Of a stretch of 64,000 nucleotides of DNA, positions 32,385 through 44,198 are shown piece by piece. This DNA comes from Ophiura sarsii (lineage: Eukaryota; Echinodermata; Ophiuroidea; Amphilepidida; Ophiuridae): positions 21,136,658 through 21,200,657 of the forward strand of contig CM069457.1 in the NCBI GenBank assembly GCA_035610835.1, written 5' to 3'. Numbering within the stretch: the stretch's first letter is position 1; each line of letters starts with the position of its first letter. A model generated the notes under the pieces. The model made no database searches. It saw nothing but the letters and a program-made list of their open reading frames with translations, and was not told the origin of the DNA. The position numbers and the translations under genes are program-made.

Positions 32385-35300
32385 CATGTTTACAATACAT
32401 AGCATCATGTTCATGTTTAGATTGTTGTAAATCTTCTTTCATTTTTTAGATCAATTCTTCCAGAGTTTTCTAATTTTAAGTTCTAAATATAAGACACTTA
32501 GTAAATCAGGATGTTTTCCATATCTGTACTTACTAATAGTTGATTTGGCAACACTAATACACGTATTGACGATATTAGTGTTCTTGTTATTATCATCATG
32601 GTAGCCAAACAATACATCTTTTTGCAATATCTTTATGTCTAGATTATACTGTTGCAAAAGTATTCTTTCAGTCTCTTTCCATATTATTTTGATTTTCTTA
32701 CAACTATAAAAGAAATGTTCAATGTAATCTATTTCGTTACAAGTTTCACAGATATCATTTTCTTCCTTCTTTATTTTCTTAAGAAATACTTTTGTTGGAT
32801 AAATGTTGCTAATGATTTTCCAGTTCAATGTTTTTAGTTGTGGCTCTTTGATGTCTTGAACAAGTGTTTTCCAAATAATGGACCAATCGAAATTCATTAT
32901 CGAGCTTATTTTCCCAGAAATTTTGACATCTTGGTTTCAATGATATCTGTGATTGCATTGCTATTCTGTACAGTTTTGTTGTACATTTAGATAATTTAAC
33001 AAAGGCTTCTCCATAATTAAAATTTACGTCATAGATATTGTTTAAAGAATCTGTAGATGTTTTCCACGTATGTGGCATTGCTTGTCTTAAAGCAATGTAT
33101 TTCAACACAAAACTACCATCATTTTTAAAATGCAATTTCAGCTCCTCCATTGACTTAAATTCCCTTTTTTGGTTATACAGATCTGAGACGTACATTATAC
33201 CCTTCTTTGCCCATTCCTTAAAATATAATGTTTTACCTCTACTAGTTATACATTCATTATTCCAAATAACCTGATTTTCCCACGATTCTACTTGATCTAT
33301 GTTCTGGGAACATTTTGTTAAAAACCAAGCCTTAATCAAATTACTATAGAACATGGGATATCTTTGACTTAAACAATTCGTTCATACTTTCTAAAGTACA
33401 GTTGCATTTTAAAATATTGAGACCCACATATGTTTCGCTTAATAAATGTAGTGGAATCATTTTCCATGTGTCTGTTTCGGGAGACATCAGCTTTTTTAAC
33501 CAAGAAATCTTTAACGAATCTAAAAAATATTTAAAGTTCAGCATTTGTAGCCCACCATTTCCATAGTCATTGGATAAGGTCGTTCTCTTTACTTTTTCTG
33601 AGCCTCCCCATACAAATTTGAAGAATAAGCTATTTATTCGGTTTATAAACACTTTAGGTAAGTCTGATATTGAACCTATATACGTAAATTTAGATGCCAA
33701 AAGACTTTTTACTATTTGTATTTTACCTACCATTGACAGATTTCTCATCGTCCAAGACCTAATTGCCTTTTCTATTGAGTCCATTTTAGCGTCCCAGTTT
33801 ACACACATCTCTTCTAATTTAATACACGGATTTACTACAACACCCAATATTTTTACATTATTGTTGGGATGAAACTTCCAATTTATACCTCCAACCCCTT
33901 GCTTTCTATGTTTTCTTGACCCCATCCAAAGTGCATCGCTCTTTGTTTTGTTTAGCTGTAACCCAGAAATAACTGTAAAATTATCAAGTACATTTATGAC
34001 ATTATATATAGACTTTTCATCCTTTACAAAAATAGTAGTATCATCCGCAAATTGTGTTATCTTTACCTCTTTGATACCCTGATCTACATAGGGTAATTCA
34101 ATTCCTCTAATTTCACTTGATTGTCTTATTTTATTGGCCATGATTTCAGCCGCTATGATAAACAATAATGGTGATAAATTACAACCTTGTCTAAGACCGT
34201 CTTCTTGCATAAAGAAGTTTGACATGTGACCATTATGAGATATACAACTTAGTGTATTATAAAACAAAGTAGTTATCCATTTTTTCATGGATTCACCAAA
34301 GTTAAAACTTTCAATAGCATATAAAATAAAATCTCTTCTTATGGTGTCAAAAGCTTTACGAAAATCAATACAAATCATAGCACCTTCGATATTATTTTCA
34401 TCGGTATATCTTAAGACATCTTCTATCAGTCGAATACTTAATGCTGCTCCGCGCTTACATAGAAAACCGTTTTGATCTGAATTTATTATAGAGGGTAATA
34501 TTTTATTTATTCTTGAAGCAAGTGTTTTTGCTGCAATTTTGTAGTCTATATTCAGAAGTGTGATAGGTCTCCAATTGTCAAGATTGTTTCTCGGGAGTCC
34601 CTTTCCTTTATGAATCAAAGAAATAATACCACGTTTCTATGAAGATGAGAGTTCGTTATTTTCATATGCTTCATTGAAAGAATTAATGACCAATCGGCCT
34701 ACAAGATTCCAGTGACACTTGTAAAATTCTGCTGTTAGACCATCATACCCGGGACTTTTATTGTTTGCCATTTTATCCAACGATATTTTACACTCATCTG
34801 AAGCAAGTGGCCCCTCACATGATTCTTTATTACCCTGGGATAACCTTTTCATGTTTATATCTTAAACGAAAGTTTCATAGGTATGTTTTGAACTTGTACC
34901 TGTTTTTTTATATATATTCTCGTAATATTGTACTTGCATCTTAATAAGATCATCTTGTTTTTTCACAACATTCCCATTATTGTCAATCAAATCGGTTACT
35001 GATTTGTTGCAAATATTTCTTTTTTCTAGGTTCATAAAATATTTAGAACATTTTTCACCTTCTTCTGCCCACTGTACTTTGCTTCTGATGATTAAACCGT
35101 TCATGTAGTGATGATAAAGTAACTCATATTCCAGTTTTATTTTTTCATATTCTTCTGCAAAATTAATATTTTTGGGATCTGATACGATGTTTTCAAAAGC
35201 AATTTTCATGCATTTTTTCCAGATTGCACATTTTTAATTCATTTTCTTTTTTGCTCCCTTTTGCAAACTCTACTGAAAACGTTATAATTTTGTTTTTGCA

Positions 35301-35400
35301 TATATCCCATAGTTGCCTTGCATTAAGAATATCTTTAAATTCCTTTGTCGTTTCATTGATGAGATTTTCAATCCCTTCATTATAATTTTCTTTTTCCTGC
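32385..35400 (-). mobile_element. LINE-3 copy: 5'-truncated L1/Tx1-like ORF2, RT nearly intact
   Basis: From right to left it carries the inter-domain region (LWDICKNKIITFSVEFAKGS), RT and a C-terminal domain ending ISKYRYGKHPDLLSVLYLEL. The endonuclease is absent, so the copy is 5'-truncated at about 35400. Defects are few: in-frame stops near 34637 and 34860, and frameshifts near 33350 and 32850-32890. It is therefore one of the younger LINE copies here. The 3' end abuts the minisatellite remnant near 32385; no clean TSD was identified. Confidence 0.9.
33344..34618 (-). pseudogene. LINE-3 reverse transcriptase (424 codons open)
   Basis: The frame holds LDNWRPITLLNIDYKIAAKT, CIDFRKAFDTIRRDF (motif A), GLRQGCNLSPLLFIIAAEIM (motif B) and ITQFADDTTIFVKD (FADD in place of YADD, motif C). 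It continues to KTKSDALWMGSRK, LSMVGKIQIVKSLLASKF and FVWGGSEKVKRTTL. All RT catalytic blocks are present and uninterrupted in this stretch. A single in-frame stop separates it from the upstream frame at 34637-34852, which carries NNKSPGYDGLTAEFYKCHWN. Confidence 0.92.
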
Positions 35401-35411
35401 TATTGACATAT

Positions 35412-35945
35412 CTTTAGCCCCATTGGGCTACATTTTAAACTAAAATCTGCTAAATAATTGGTGTTTTTTTTTAAATTGAACTTAATATTTGACAAAATCT
35501 GAAATTACATTATTTTTTAAACAAATTAAAGTTCAAACATTGATTTTCTTAACGCAAGAACATTGAAAAGTCGCATGTTGGGCTAACAAAAGTCCACCCA
35601 AGAAAAACCCACTAAAAAGTTAATTCAACACATTGACCACATGCTGGGAATACCCTGATGCTCTCTGTCTACAATCTAGCCACACAAATTGACACACGCG
35701 GTGACTTTCAGCCACATTGGGCTAAGTTTTAAAACTAAAATCTGATCCAGGGATAATATATTGTGACTTTTTTCAAATTTTGAACTTTTGACTTTAACCG
35801 AATTTGAAATAGTACTAATTGCAATGACAAATTGAAGTTAAAGTGTGAATTTCTCAACACAACAACTTTTAAAAGTAAGAATTTGGGCGGGACTTTGGGA
35901 CTTTGGGATTCTTTCCACCCAGAAAATTATCCAATTCAATTGCAT
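35412..35945. repeat. Two diverged direct copies, ~300 bp spacing
   Basis: CATTGGGCTACATTTTAAAC (35421) recurs as CATTGGGCTAAGTTTTAAAAC (35715). Both are followed by ACTAAAATCTG, a T-rich run, TTGAACTT, and AAGTT-AA. This is an old tandem duplication or two related repeats. Confidence 0.65.
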
Positions 35946-36324
35946 CTAAATAAACAAATAATATAAACATTATTCATTTATGAACATTAACACAAGAAAA
36001 AAAAGCAACAACTGTAATAATTACATTTCTAAAGTCCCCGTTAATACCATGCTAGTACCAAGTTCTTCCACTATGGACAACACCAGGATACCACCCCTGG
36101 CGCGGCGGGGCCTTGAGCCGTGCTTCGCCAGCGATCCTAGTAGCCAGGCTAGGAAATACACAGGCGTGGTGCAATAAATCGGCCAAAGAAAGTTATAACT
36201 TATTACCCTGGATACCAGGGCATATCCGTGGTCACAAAAAGCTCAGAATGTAAAGGGAACGGAACCGTAATGTAATCAACCGAGCCTATATAATGAGCGC
36301 GATATACTGCGCGAATGTGTAGCT

Positions 36325-36540
36325 GAGGGCAGTAGCTTAGTAGTTGGAAGGTGGGGCTTGAGAACGGAGGGTCTCCGGATCGTATCCCGGCAGGTTCCCG
36401 GAGATTTAGTTGGTGTTTTTCCTCGAAAATTGTGATCCAGGTCAAAAATCCTAAACCGGGGTTAGGGTTATGATTTAACATTGGAGACATCACTATGCTG
36501 ACTATGGCTTGACTTGTAACAACGAACATTTGACTGAATA
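36325..36540 (+). mobile_element. tRNA-derived SINE
   Basis: TAGCTTAGTAGTTGGAAG fits a Pol III A box, and GGATCGTATCC about 40 bp later fits a B box, at tRNA-like spacing. An unrelated body follows (GGTGTTTTTCCTCGAAAATT). Only one copy is visible in the window, so the ends are approximate. Confidence 0.65.
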
Positions 36541-36930
36541 TCAGTATTCCAGTATGCTAAAGGCGTGTCAATTAAATTCGAGTTGATATTATACTATTTG
36601 CAAGCTACAAAGGTTAATATTGCCTACAATCTGATTTATACATGATAGTATGGAATTATATTCAGAAATCATTCATTGTTTTCTATTTTCAGTATTTAAA
36701 TCGGGCGGTTATACCTAATCATACAATACGGAGAGAAACGAGAAAAAAAAGGTGTAATTTTCGTGTCCGTTGTCCAAAACCTCTCTCTGGCTTTGATTGA
36801 ATTATGACAAAAGTGAACTAGGTATCAATTAGCATTTACTATTAATGTGTAGCCATGATTCAGAGCTATAATCATGACAAATGTCATGAGGCTGACATTC
36901 ATGTTAGCGATGTTATAGTTGAGGAGGAAG

Positions 36931-36950
36931 AACTTATTGAATGACCCTCA
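36931..36950 (-). mobile_element. Mariner-type terminal inverted repeat (solo end)
   Basis: CTTATTGAATGACCCTCATA is the inverted counterpart of the end at 25388. No matching left end was found within the preceding 400 bp. Confidence 0.55.
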
Positions 36951-36969
36951 TATAATCAAGACCTCTCAA

Positions 36970-37315
36970 CTTATTATTAAAAGTTATACTTTAGTATATC
37001 TTTCAACGGTGCATTTTGATCGCTAAAGAAACGCGTCAACCACATTATTGTCAAAGCTATATCGGTATTGAACACATATCGACATATCGACCTCACTTTT
37101 TTTTTTGTGCAATCATAAACATAACGTTTGATTTTATCTGGTTTTCCCTTCCAGATGAAATTATACAAGATGTTGTTTAAAGAAGATAGAGTTTCATTTG
37201 TAACAGAAAGCATTGAAATTAAATAAGTCATTTGAGCAATGCCAAGGCTTTAAATTATTAATACTTTCCCTCTGAGTGTTATGTCTTTTTTCTCTCCATT
37301 TATCTATACATAATA
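36970..37315 (-). mobile_element. LINE-4 fragment: ORF2 C-terminal region
   Basis: Minus-strand frames read DITLRGKVLII, then IAQMTYLISMLSVTNETLSS, ILYNFIWKGKPDKIKRYVY and ALTIMWLTRFFSD. These align with LTGIGKIVIAKVFGLSK, FIWNG and LMWLKRYF in the other copies. An in-frame stop follows VLII. Only about 110 residues remain. Confidence 0.8.
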
Positions 37316-37408
37316 GTAATTTAACATAATAACAATATATAATATAACAATATATTAAACATACGAGTATCAAGAAGTTACAAGAAGTATCAAGAAGTTA
37401 CAAATATT

Positions 37409-37658
37409 CTGCCCTCCCATGACAAAACGGCATAACAGACAGTTTTGTCAAAATTGAGTTATTACCATTAGTTGGTCATGGATTGCAAAACCTACCCATT
37501 ACACATATCAAACTATTCAGTTTCAAGCCCAAAACACTAACAAATACACCTACAAAATTAAATATGATGTACAAGTCAATGGTGGCTCAGCACAGTCAAT
37601 ACAGATTATCTCAAAATAATCAATTAGTCTGTTATGCCGTTTTGTCATGGGAGGGCAG
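37409..37658. mobile_element. 250 bp MITE, 32 bp perfect TIRs, TATT TSD
   Basis: Both ends begin CTGCCCTCCCATGACAAAAC and continue GGCATAACAGAC, identical over 32 bp. TATT flanks at 37405-37408 and 37659-37662. The perfect TIRs suggest recent transposition. There is no transposase. Confidence 0.93.
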
Positions 37659-37756
37659 TATTGATGTGACGGTACTTGTACCCACCATGTACTAAGTATA
37701 CACATAAACCAATAATCACAACATACATGTAGAAATGTAGTATGTAGTATGTATGT

Positions 37757-38381
37757 AAAGTGCTCAACAAAAGAAAGTCGTACACTTTGTTTAGGTCAAT
37801 TAAAGTAACTTTTGATTATTGTTTTACCAAACAGTCTAAATAGACATTTGGATGAATCTTTTAGGCATATTTTGATACCAAACATAACACCTAGCAACAA
37901 AGATAAACCATGATTAGCCCCATTTAAAAAAAAAAATCACTTTTCAAAAGTCACATTTTCAATTACTACACGGGAGGAAAATGGGTGTGTGCGAGGTTCA
38001 CCCCGTGTGTGATACTGTTTTTCACCAGGATTGACCGGCGGGCAATCGATCGCACAGTGTAGCCGTGTACACACCCCTGCGCTGGGCGTACACTTAGTGA
38101 GCGGGATATTTGATTCCGAACATAAAGGGCATTATGTGCTTGCTAACAATTGGTGTTTTCTTCCGCGTAGTGTATTGAAAATGTGATTTTTGAAAAGTGA
38201 CTAATTTTCTATAAATGGAGCTAATCATGGTTTATCTTTGTTATTAGGTGTTATGTTTGGTATCAAAATGTGCCTAACATATTCATCCAAATGTCTATCT
38301 AGCCTGTTTGGTAAAAATATAATCGAAAGTTACTTTAAATGACCTAAACAAAGTGTACGACTTTCTTTAGTTGAGCACTTT
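37757..38381. mobile_element. hAT-like non-autonomous element, ~225 bp TIRs, 8 bp TSD
   Basis: The TIRs start AAAGTGCTCAAC and extend to about 37980 and from about 38160. ATGTATGT flanks both sides (8 bp, in a small GTAT repeat, so the length is not certain). The core is GC-richer. The family also has a half copy at 13820-14048. Eight-base TSDs suggest hAT, but no transposase supports it. Confidence 0.75.
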
Positions 38382-38704
38382 ATGTATGTAGTATGTAGTA
38401 TGAAGTATGTTTCAATTCCTTGCATTTATTCTGATCACATACACGGTCATGCATAAACTATCTTACGCAAACGGGAGGAGACAAATGGCCACGATTCCCG
38501 GGTATGACGTGTCATTTATACCATAATTACTTGAAGGTGTTTCTAAACTATACCATAATTAAATTGAGGAAAGAGCGACACCACAATATGAACAAAACAT
38601 GGCTCTACAGCGAAAAGCATGTACCACCTATCAGCAATAGCTTAAAGATAGATGGCTCATGATCATCAACGGTACATGACCTTCGCAGGTGAGTTGACAA
38701 ATAA

Positions 38705-38980
38705 AATAATAATAATATGGGCTTTCATGTACGAGTGATTTACAAGAAAAATATCAGAACCTACTATTTACTCTATGCCACATATTTTCACAATGTCTCA
38801 AGATACTAACTCTCCATCTTAATCCGTATAGAAACCATTTAAATGCATTAACGTTTTTATTATCAGTAATCATGATAAGTCTGGATATATACACTGTGAA
38901 CGACGCCAGACAAATCATTATAGTAAGCATTACATTCAATACATGTTGATTATCTGGTTTATAACCAAGTACAATGATTT
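38705..38980 (-). mobile_element. LINE-6 segment a: 3' end
   Basis: The minus strand reads KIIVLGYKPDNQHVLNVMLT, then NVNAFKWFLYGLRW and a stop at 38754. It ends in a TTATTATTATTT-type tail near 38705. Across the LINE-5 insertion it joins segment b in frame (EISLK-IIVLGY), matching LQKDVLFGYHDDNN in LINE-3. Confidence 0.75.
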
Positions 38981-39356
38981 CAACTTTTGCTGATGACACA
39001 GCTATTTTGATCAAATCGACAGACTGTTTGGATCATGCTCTACTCATATTAGATGAGTTTGGATAGGGTCGCTGAAAGATAATGCCTTTAAACATGGTAA
39101 TGTCAACTGAAAATTTTCCTCTGACAATAACATCAAGGTTCTCGGTATCACATTTAGCCCTGACACTCCGCTTGAAAAAATCTCGTGCAATTGGGATAAT
39201 ACAATGCAAAAAATTGAAAGCTTGATACGTGCATGGAAAATGAGAGGACTTTGATTGGGGGAACCTAATTGTTAAATCTCTTTTGGCATCCCAACTTGCC
39301 TTAATAGCAACTGCTATTCATATTCCAGATAATGTTGTCAAGAAAATCAACACTAT

Positions 39357-40545
39357 CGGCCGAGTGCACCAAACAAGCGTAAATTAATAGGGAGGTAAGC
39401 TGCGTCCCTAGTACTACCTCCCTAGAAGTTATGCTTTAACTGTGGCGTAACTTACTGACGATGTAATTCTTAGAGCATAACTGGCGAGTAACACCAGCAT
39501 AGTAACTAGCAAGGTAAATATAAGTAAATAACATGAATAATGCAACACGTCACACCACGTCCAGTAGAGCAATGAAATCTGTGAATATGACGCCATTTCT
39601 GTGTTCGAAAACTTCAAAGTGTATTACCATTCTTTCAAAAGTAAGGACCATGATCACATTATAAACACATTTTGTGCGAGAGTAACATACAAAATGGTAT
39701 AAAATATCACGATCAAAATCCGTTCGTTTTAAATAAATGGATCAATGATTAAATAATAAAACTATCACAATTCTAGCGTCAAATCTCTTCGGCGTGCTAC
39801 TGTGATCCTGGCTTTTATAAAGGTAAATCAAGGGTTCGATTCCCGTGATTCCTATTGTTTTTTCTCTCTTTTTTCTTCTTCAAAAATAGATGGTGACTTT
39901 AATTAAATCATTTATGTCAATTTCTATGAACTACAGTATGGTATTGACGTTAATCAATCGATTTATTAGATGTGTAGGCCTATGTATTATTATTTTGTAT
40001 TCATCTTTTTATTTACTTTATTTATACTATTCATTCAGGCATATTTATTTATGAATTCGTTTATTTATTTGATTTCATGCTATTTAATTAAATTAATTTA
40101 TTGATTAATTAAATAATTATTAGTTGATTGATTGATTGATTGATTGGATGCTTGATTGTTTGAACTAAGTTTACAACTGTGTACGTATGCATGATTGTTG
40201 ATAGTTTTAGAATATTTTATTATAAATTGGTCTTAAATGTATCATTGAGTATAATTATTTTACACAAGTTGATAATAAATTGCATGATAAAATTCTCCCA
40301 CTGATCATCATATCTATGTAATTGTCCATCGGGTATATAAGAAATTGTCGTTTATAGTTACAGCATAAACTGTTATGCTCCAACATACTCTTGGGTCCGG
40401 TGAGGTATAAGATTTAGCGTATATACCCGCCAGTTACTAGCCTAGTAGCTTACCCCAGTTGGTGCTCTCAAAATTGTGGGTTACGCCTCAGTTACTAGCG
40501 AAGTAGCGCTATTCTTCAGCTACTCGCCATTGGTGCACTCGGCCG
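39357..40545. mobile_element. TIR element family 'CGGCCGAGTGCACCAA', copy 1 (in LINE-5)
   Basis: The ends are CGGCCGAGTGCACCAA exactly inverted. The subterminal regions repeat TAGTAACTGG / AGTTACTAGC motifs in both orientations. The middle contains AAGGGTTCGATTCCCGTGAT (39836-39855), a canonical Pol III B box, followed by T-rich stretches. No transposase frame is present. Removing the element rejoins LINE-5 as KKINTI-MVIKFIWN. A clear TSD was not found. At about 39384 it has AAATTAATAGGG, the empty version of a MITE insertion in copy 2. Confidence 0.88.
39380..39432. repeat. Short inverted repeat of family 1 ends
   Basis: AGGGAGGTAAGCTGCGTCCC-TAG and CTACCTCCCTAG form an imperfect inverted repeat just inside the left TIR; copy 2 has a shorter version (AGGGAGGTAAGCTACCTCCC). 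Confidence 0.6.
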
Positions 40546-40728
40546 AATGGTTATTAAATTCATTTGGAATAGGAACGAAGTTGTTAAGAGAAAAACGGCA
40601 ATTTCCGAAGATGATATGGGAGGTATCAATATGTTTTATGTTACAAGTTTCTTCGACGCCTTAAAATTATCTTGGGTCAAGAAAATAGTCGATAACGATG
40701 CTGCGACGTGGACAATTTGCGCTGTATA

Positions 40729-42596
40729 GGGGAGGATGGGGCAACTGGACCGGTTAAGCATATTTCATGATATAAAAACTTAAAGCTCGTGTAAATATTT
40801 ATGGAATTGCTATGAAAATATCACCCATGTAACTGTTTACATATAACATATAATCAATGTTAAAAAATATCCAAACAAAAGGCCAATTACCACTAACTAA
40901 AAACTTTACTTGGCACGGTCCAGTTACCCCATCGTTGGGGCAACTGGTCCTATATGTTCCAACGGTTAGAATACACAGAAATCATTGATTGACAACACGG
41001 TAACTAAGCAGTATTTTCTTTACAAACTCATTTCCATATTATTTAACGTGTAAAATTGATACAGGTCTCATGAACTCCATGTTTTATACAGTTTTCGTGG
41101 TTAACGTGTAAAAAGCAGTAATACTAATGGTGTACAAAGCAAGCGCAATTTTCGACTGCACGTTTATTATAGATAAAACGGTATGAACCTAGTTAAATGG
41201 TTACATGGTTGTGATATTCAGACGCCCCGTACATTTGTCTATATATACCCCTTTCTTTAATGATTTTATTTACTTCATACAATCATAATTTAGTACTTAT
41301 AATAAACCATCTTGATATTTAGCTAGCTTTTCATGTTACACGGGAAGTTAGTCAATATGACAATGATGACTCAACGGTTGATATACACAAAAAGCAGTGG
41401 ATAAAATACATAAATCGTGATATTTCGTCATAGCAAATACCTTTACAGACACCATTCAAAATATAATAAAGATGTAATTCATAATACCGAGGCTTTAAAC
41501 CATTCTAAAGCAATTTCATGTCATACTGTAATCCTTCAATATCAGAAATAGTGGTATTAGACCCGAAATGCCCCAAAATGTCTAAGAACTTGAAAGAATG
41601 TGAATTATTTCATATTCTATTCACATTTCAATACCGAGTCATGTTTTATTGACACTAACAACTCATTTTCAAAATGAATTTTACAATTTTGATTAAGTTT
41701 TTGCAGACGGTCCAGTTGCCCCACACCCCTTCGGACCACTTACCCCAACAAATGACGTAGTACTTTATCGAGATGAAACGTTATTAAAACACGCCTGTAA
41801 CGTAATACATTTTACGCCAAAATGTTTTAAACATACCACCATTTGTCATAATAATCAATAACTCCAATACATTTCAGAAAAAAAGTCAAAACTGCATTTT
41901 TGTTTTTAGCCATTACACAGATTTCTGTAGCCAGTGAGTATCTTCGAATTCGCAAATATTACGGCGTTCGGGTCCTACAAGTAGACGAGTGTCTTTAGAT
42001 AAGTAAGAAATGGTGTACTTTGTTATTTGCAAATTCATGAACTAATAACTCTACCAAATGAATACCCGGTATAATGATTTAAGTTGAAGCATTCTTTAAA
42101 TGATAATATTGATCGGAAATACAAACGACCAATGTCCCAAATTAGCAATATGCGGCATTTTACGGTCATTTCAACCACAACCTATGGTTTTAATCATATT
42201 TCGGAAAGTCCCTAAGCACACTACAATATAGCACCCATCAAATGCAATATGCACCTAGTATCTTAAGACGACTGTACTGCATGTATATATTTACTGTTGC
42301 ATATCTGTCAATCATATAAAGTACATTAAACATGATCTAAACCCATCTTCATATATCGCCCATACTATCTGTGAATTTTCAATCAGTCACTCAAGGAGTT
42401 AGCTTCAAAGATATGGATAAAAATCACATGTGTAAATACCCTAAAGTTCCAAATGTTTTGGATTGTAGAAGGTAAAGATATATGTCAAGTATCAACAAAA
42501 GTCGTATTGCTCAAAAGAAAGCAGTATGCCCATACAATTACAAAATCCTTCATTTCGGTCCACTTGCCCCACGGTCCAGTTGCCCCAATATTCCCC
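40729..42596. mobile_element. 1.87 kb element with GGGGCAACTGGACC ends (in LINE-5)
   Basis: The left end is GGGGAGGATGGGGCAACTGG; the right end on the other strand is GGGGAATATTGGGGCAACTGG. Both are preceded by TA, giving a TA target duplication (TATA/TAAT context leaves some doubt). The 14-mer GGTCCAGTTGCCCC or close variants recurs internally at about 40928, 40954 (inverted), 41710 and 42558, which suggests subterminal transposase-binding motifs. No transposase frame was seen in its AT-rich body. Confidence 0.8.
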
Positions 42597-42766
42597 TAAT
42601 ATCAATAAAATTGGTATTGGCACATACATTTTTAATTGTAATTGTTCAATGTAAAAATATTAATGTTGATTGTATGAATATTGTAAACAAGATATCAGAT
42701 TGTTATGCCAACGTTGTGAAGACTTGTTTCACGGCTAAAAGAGTGTACCGTACCTCCGATTTTAAA

Positions 42767-43215
42767 AGGGAACTTTCGATTTGGACGACGGACGCTTCTA
42801 CGACAGTAAGATGACACCTCGAGTCATGTGCGCATGCGTCGACTTAACAATCCGTCAGTCGTCCAATTTCTGGAACTTGTCGTCGACCTGTCTTAGGGAG
42901 CTTTCGATTTGCAGGGCGGATGAATATAGGACGGTTGAATGACACTTTGAGTCATGTGCACATGCGTCAATTTTGTCATCCGTTGGTCCTCTCAATGCTA
43001 CAATGCGTAAAGGAACTAACAACCGTCGTGGTGACAACTGCAACGTTTTGTTTACCGTCGTAAAAGCGTCCGTCGTGCAAATCGAAAGCTGAAAACAGGT
43101 ACCAGAAATTGGACGACAGACGGGGTGCTAAGTCGACGCATACGCACATGACTCGAGGTATCATCTTACCGTCGTCGTAATAGTAAGCGTCCGTCGTCCA
43201 AATCGAAAGCTCCCT
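42767..43215. mobile_element. Foldback element with AGGGARCTTTCGATTTGGAC ends (in LINE-5)
   Basis: Arms 42767-42873 and 43099-43215 are inverted copies sharing CGATTTGGACGACGGACGCT and CTCGAGTCATGTGCG. A third, inner copy of the end, GGGAGCTTTCGATTTGCAGG, starts at 42896 and pairs with GTCCGTCGTGCAAATCGAAA at 43067. The ends are thus doubled, one pair inside the other. No transposase. Confidence 0.82.
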
Positions 43216-44198
43216 ATTGACATGAGCAATGAGATTATCTGGAATAATAACTAAAGTCAGCTTAATAATAACAAGACACTTTCATAAAGAAGTGGATCTA
43301 AACTAGCGTTATTAGACTACACTATCTATTTGATAATCAGGGTAATCTTCTCTCAAAGATCGTATGCCGGAAAAAAAGTAATATATTTTTAGATTATTAT
43401 TCATTCGTTATGCTCTACCTGCAGTTTGGAAATCGATGCGTAATCCAAACATCTATGTTAACACAGATTTATTTTAATGGCCTACTGATATATGTTCGGT
43501 AAAGACGTCTAGAAAGGATATTCTTCCATTGCCTCTCCGATTTGTGAAAACCTCTGGATAAGACGTTGTCCGAATTTGATTTTCAATTGGAAACCTATTT
43601 GGCAAACAATTCCAAAATGCACGCATGAAGCAAGGTTGATTACACTTAATTGGAAAATTCTTCACATCTACCCGACGAAAATGTTGTTACACAAAATGGG
43701 TAAAAGAGTCATCTAATATTTGTAATACTTGTAATGCAATTGAGTACACAGAACATTTCTTTAACGTCTGCGAAAGAGTTAAATTAATTTGGAAACATGC
43801 AGAAATTGTTATTTCTGCCAAATTAATGTTGAAAGTGCTTTTTTGTGGGTACAAAACGTCAATAATTCTGTCAACAATCTCATCAACTATGTGGGTGCTG
43901 TTGCTAAACTCTGTATAAGTAAATTCAGATATGGTAACCACCCAAATTTGCTATTTCTCTTCGATTCAGATTTAAGAACGCGTAAAGTTATTTAACTTCC
44001 ATGAAAAACCGTCATAAAATTAAAATGTTAGTATGAAGAAATATTCGTATAATATAACATAAATTGCAATTTCTGTTATGTAACATTTTTGTGATGCTAT
44101 TTAAAGATAACATGAATCATTAACATTATGTATATATCTGTATGATGGAGAATAACAAATAAATAAAACAAATAAATTTAAAAAAAGGACAATGATTT

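Larger units (their letters stand above)
38981..44188 (+). mobile_element. LINE-5: 5'-truncated LINE inserted in LINE-6, 10 bp TSD
   Basis: ACAATGATTT occurs at 38971-38980 and 44189-44198, directly after an A-rich tail on the right. The element starts inside RT motif C (TFADDTAILIKS) and runs, plus strand, to the C-terminal ISKFRYGNHPNLL near 43950. Its own length is about 1.7 kb; the rest is three later insertions (39357-40545, 40729-42596, 42767-43215). Remaining pieces read VIKFIWNRNEVVKRKTAISE (40546-40728), INVDCMNIVNKISDCY (42597-42766), and EIIWNNN, KCTHEARLITLNWKI (43216-43995). Many stops; dead. Confidence 0.9.
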
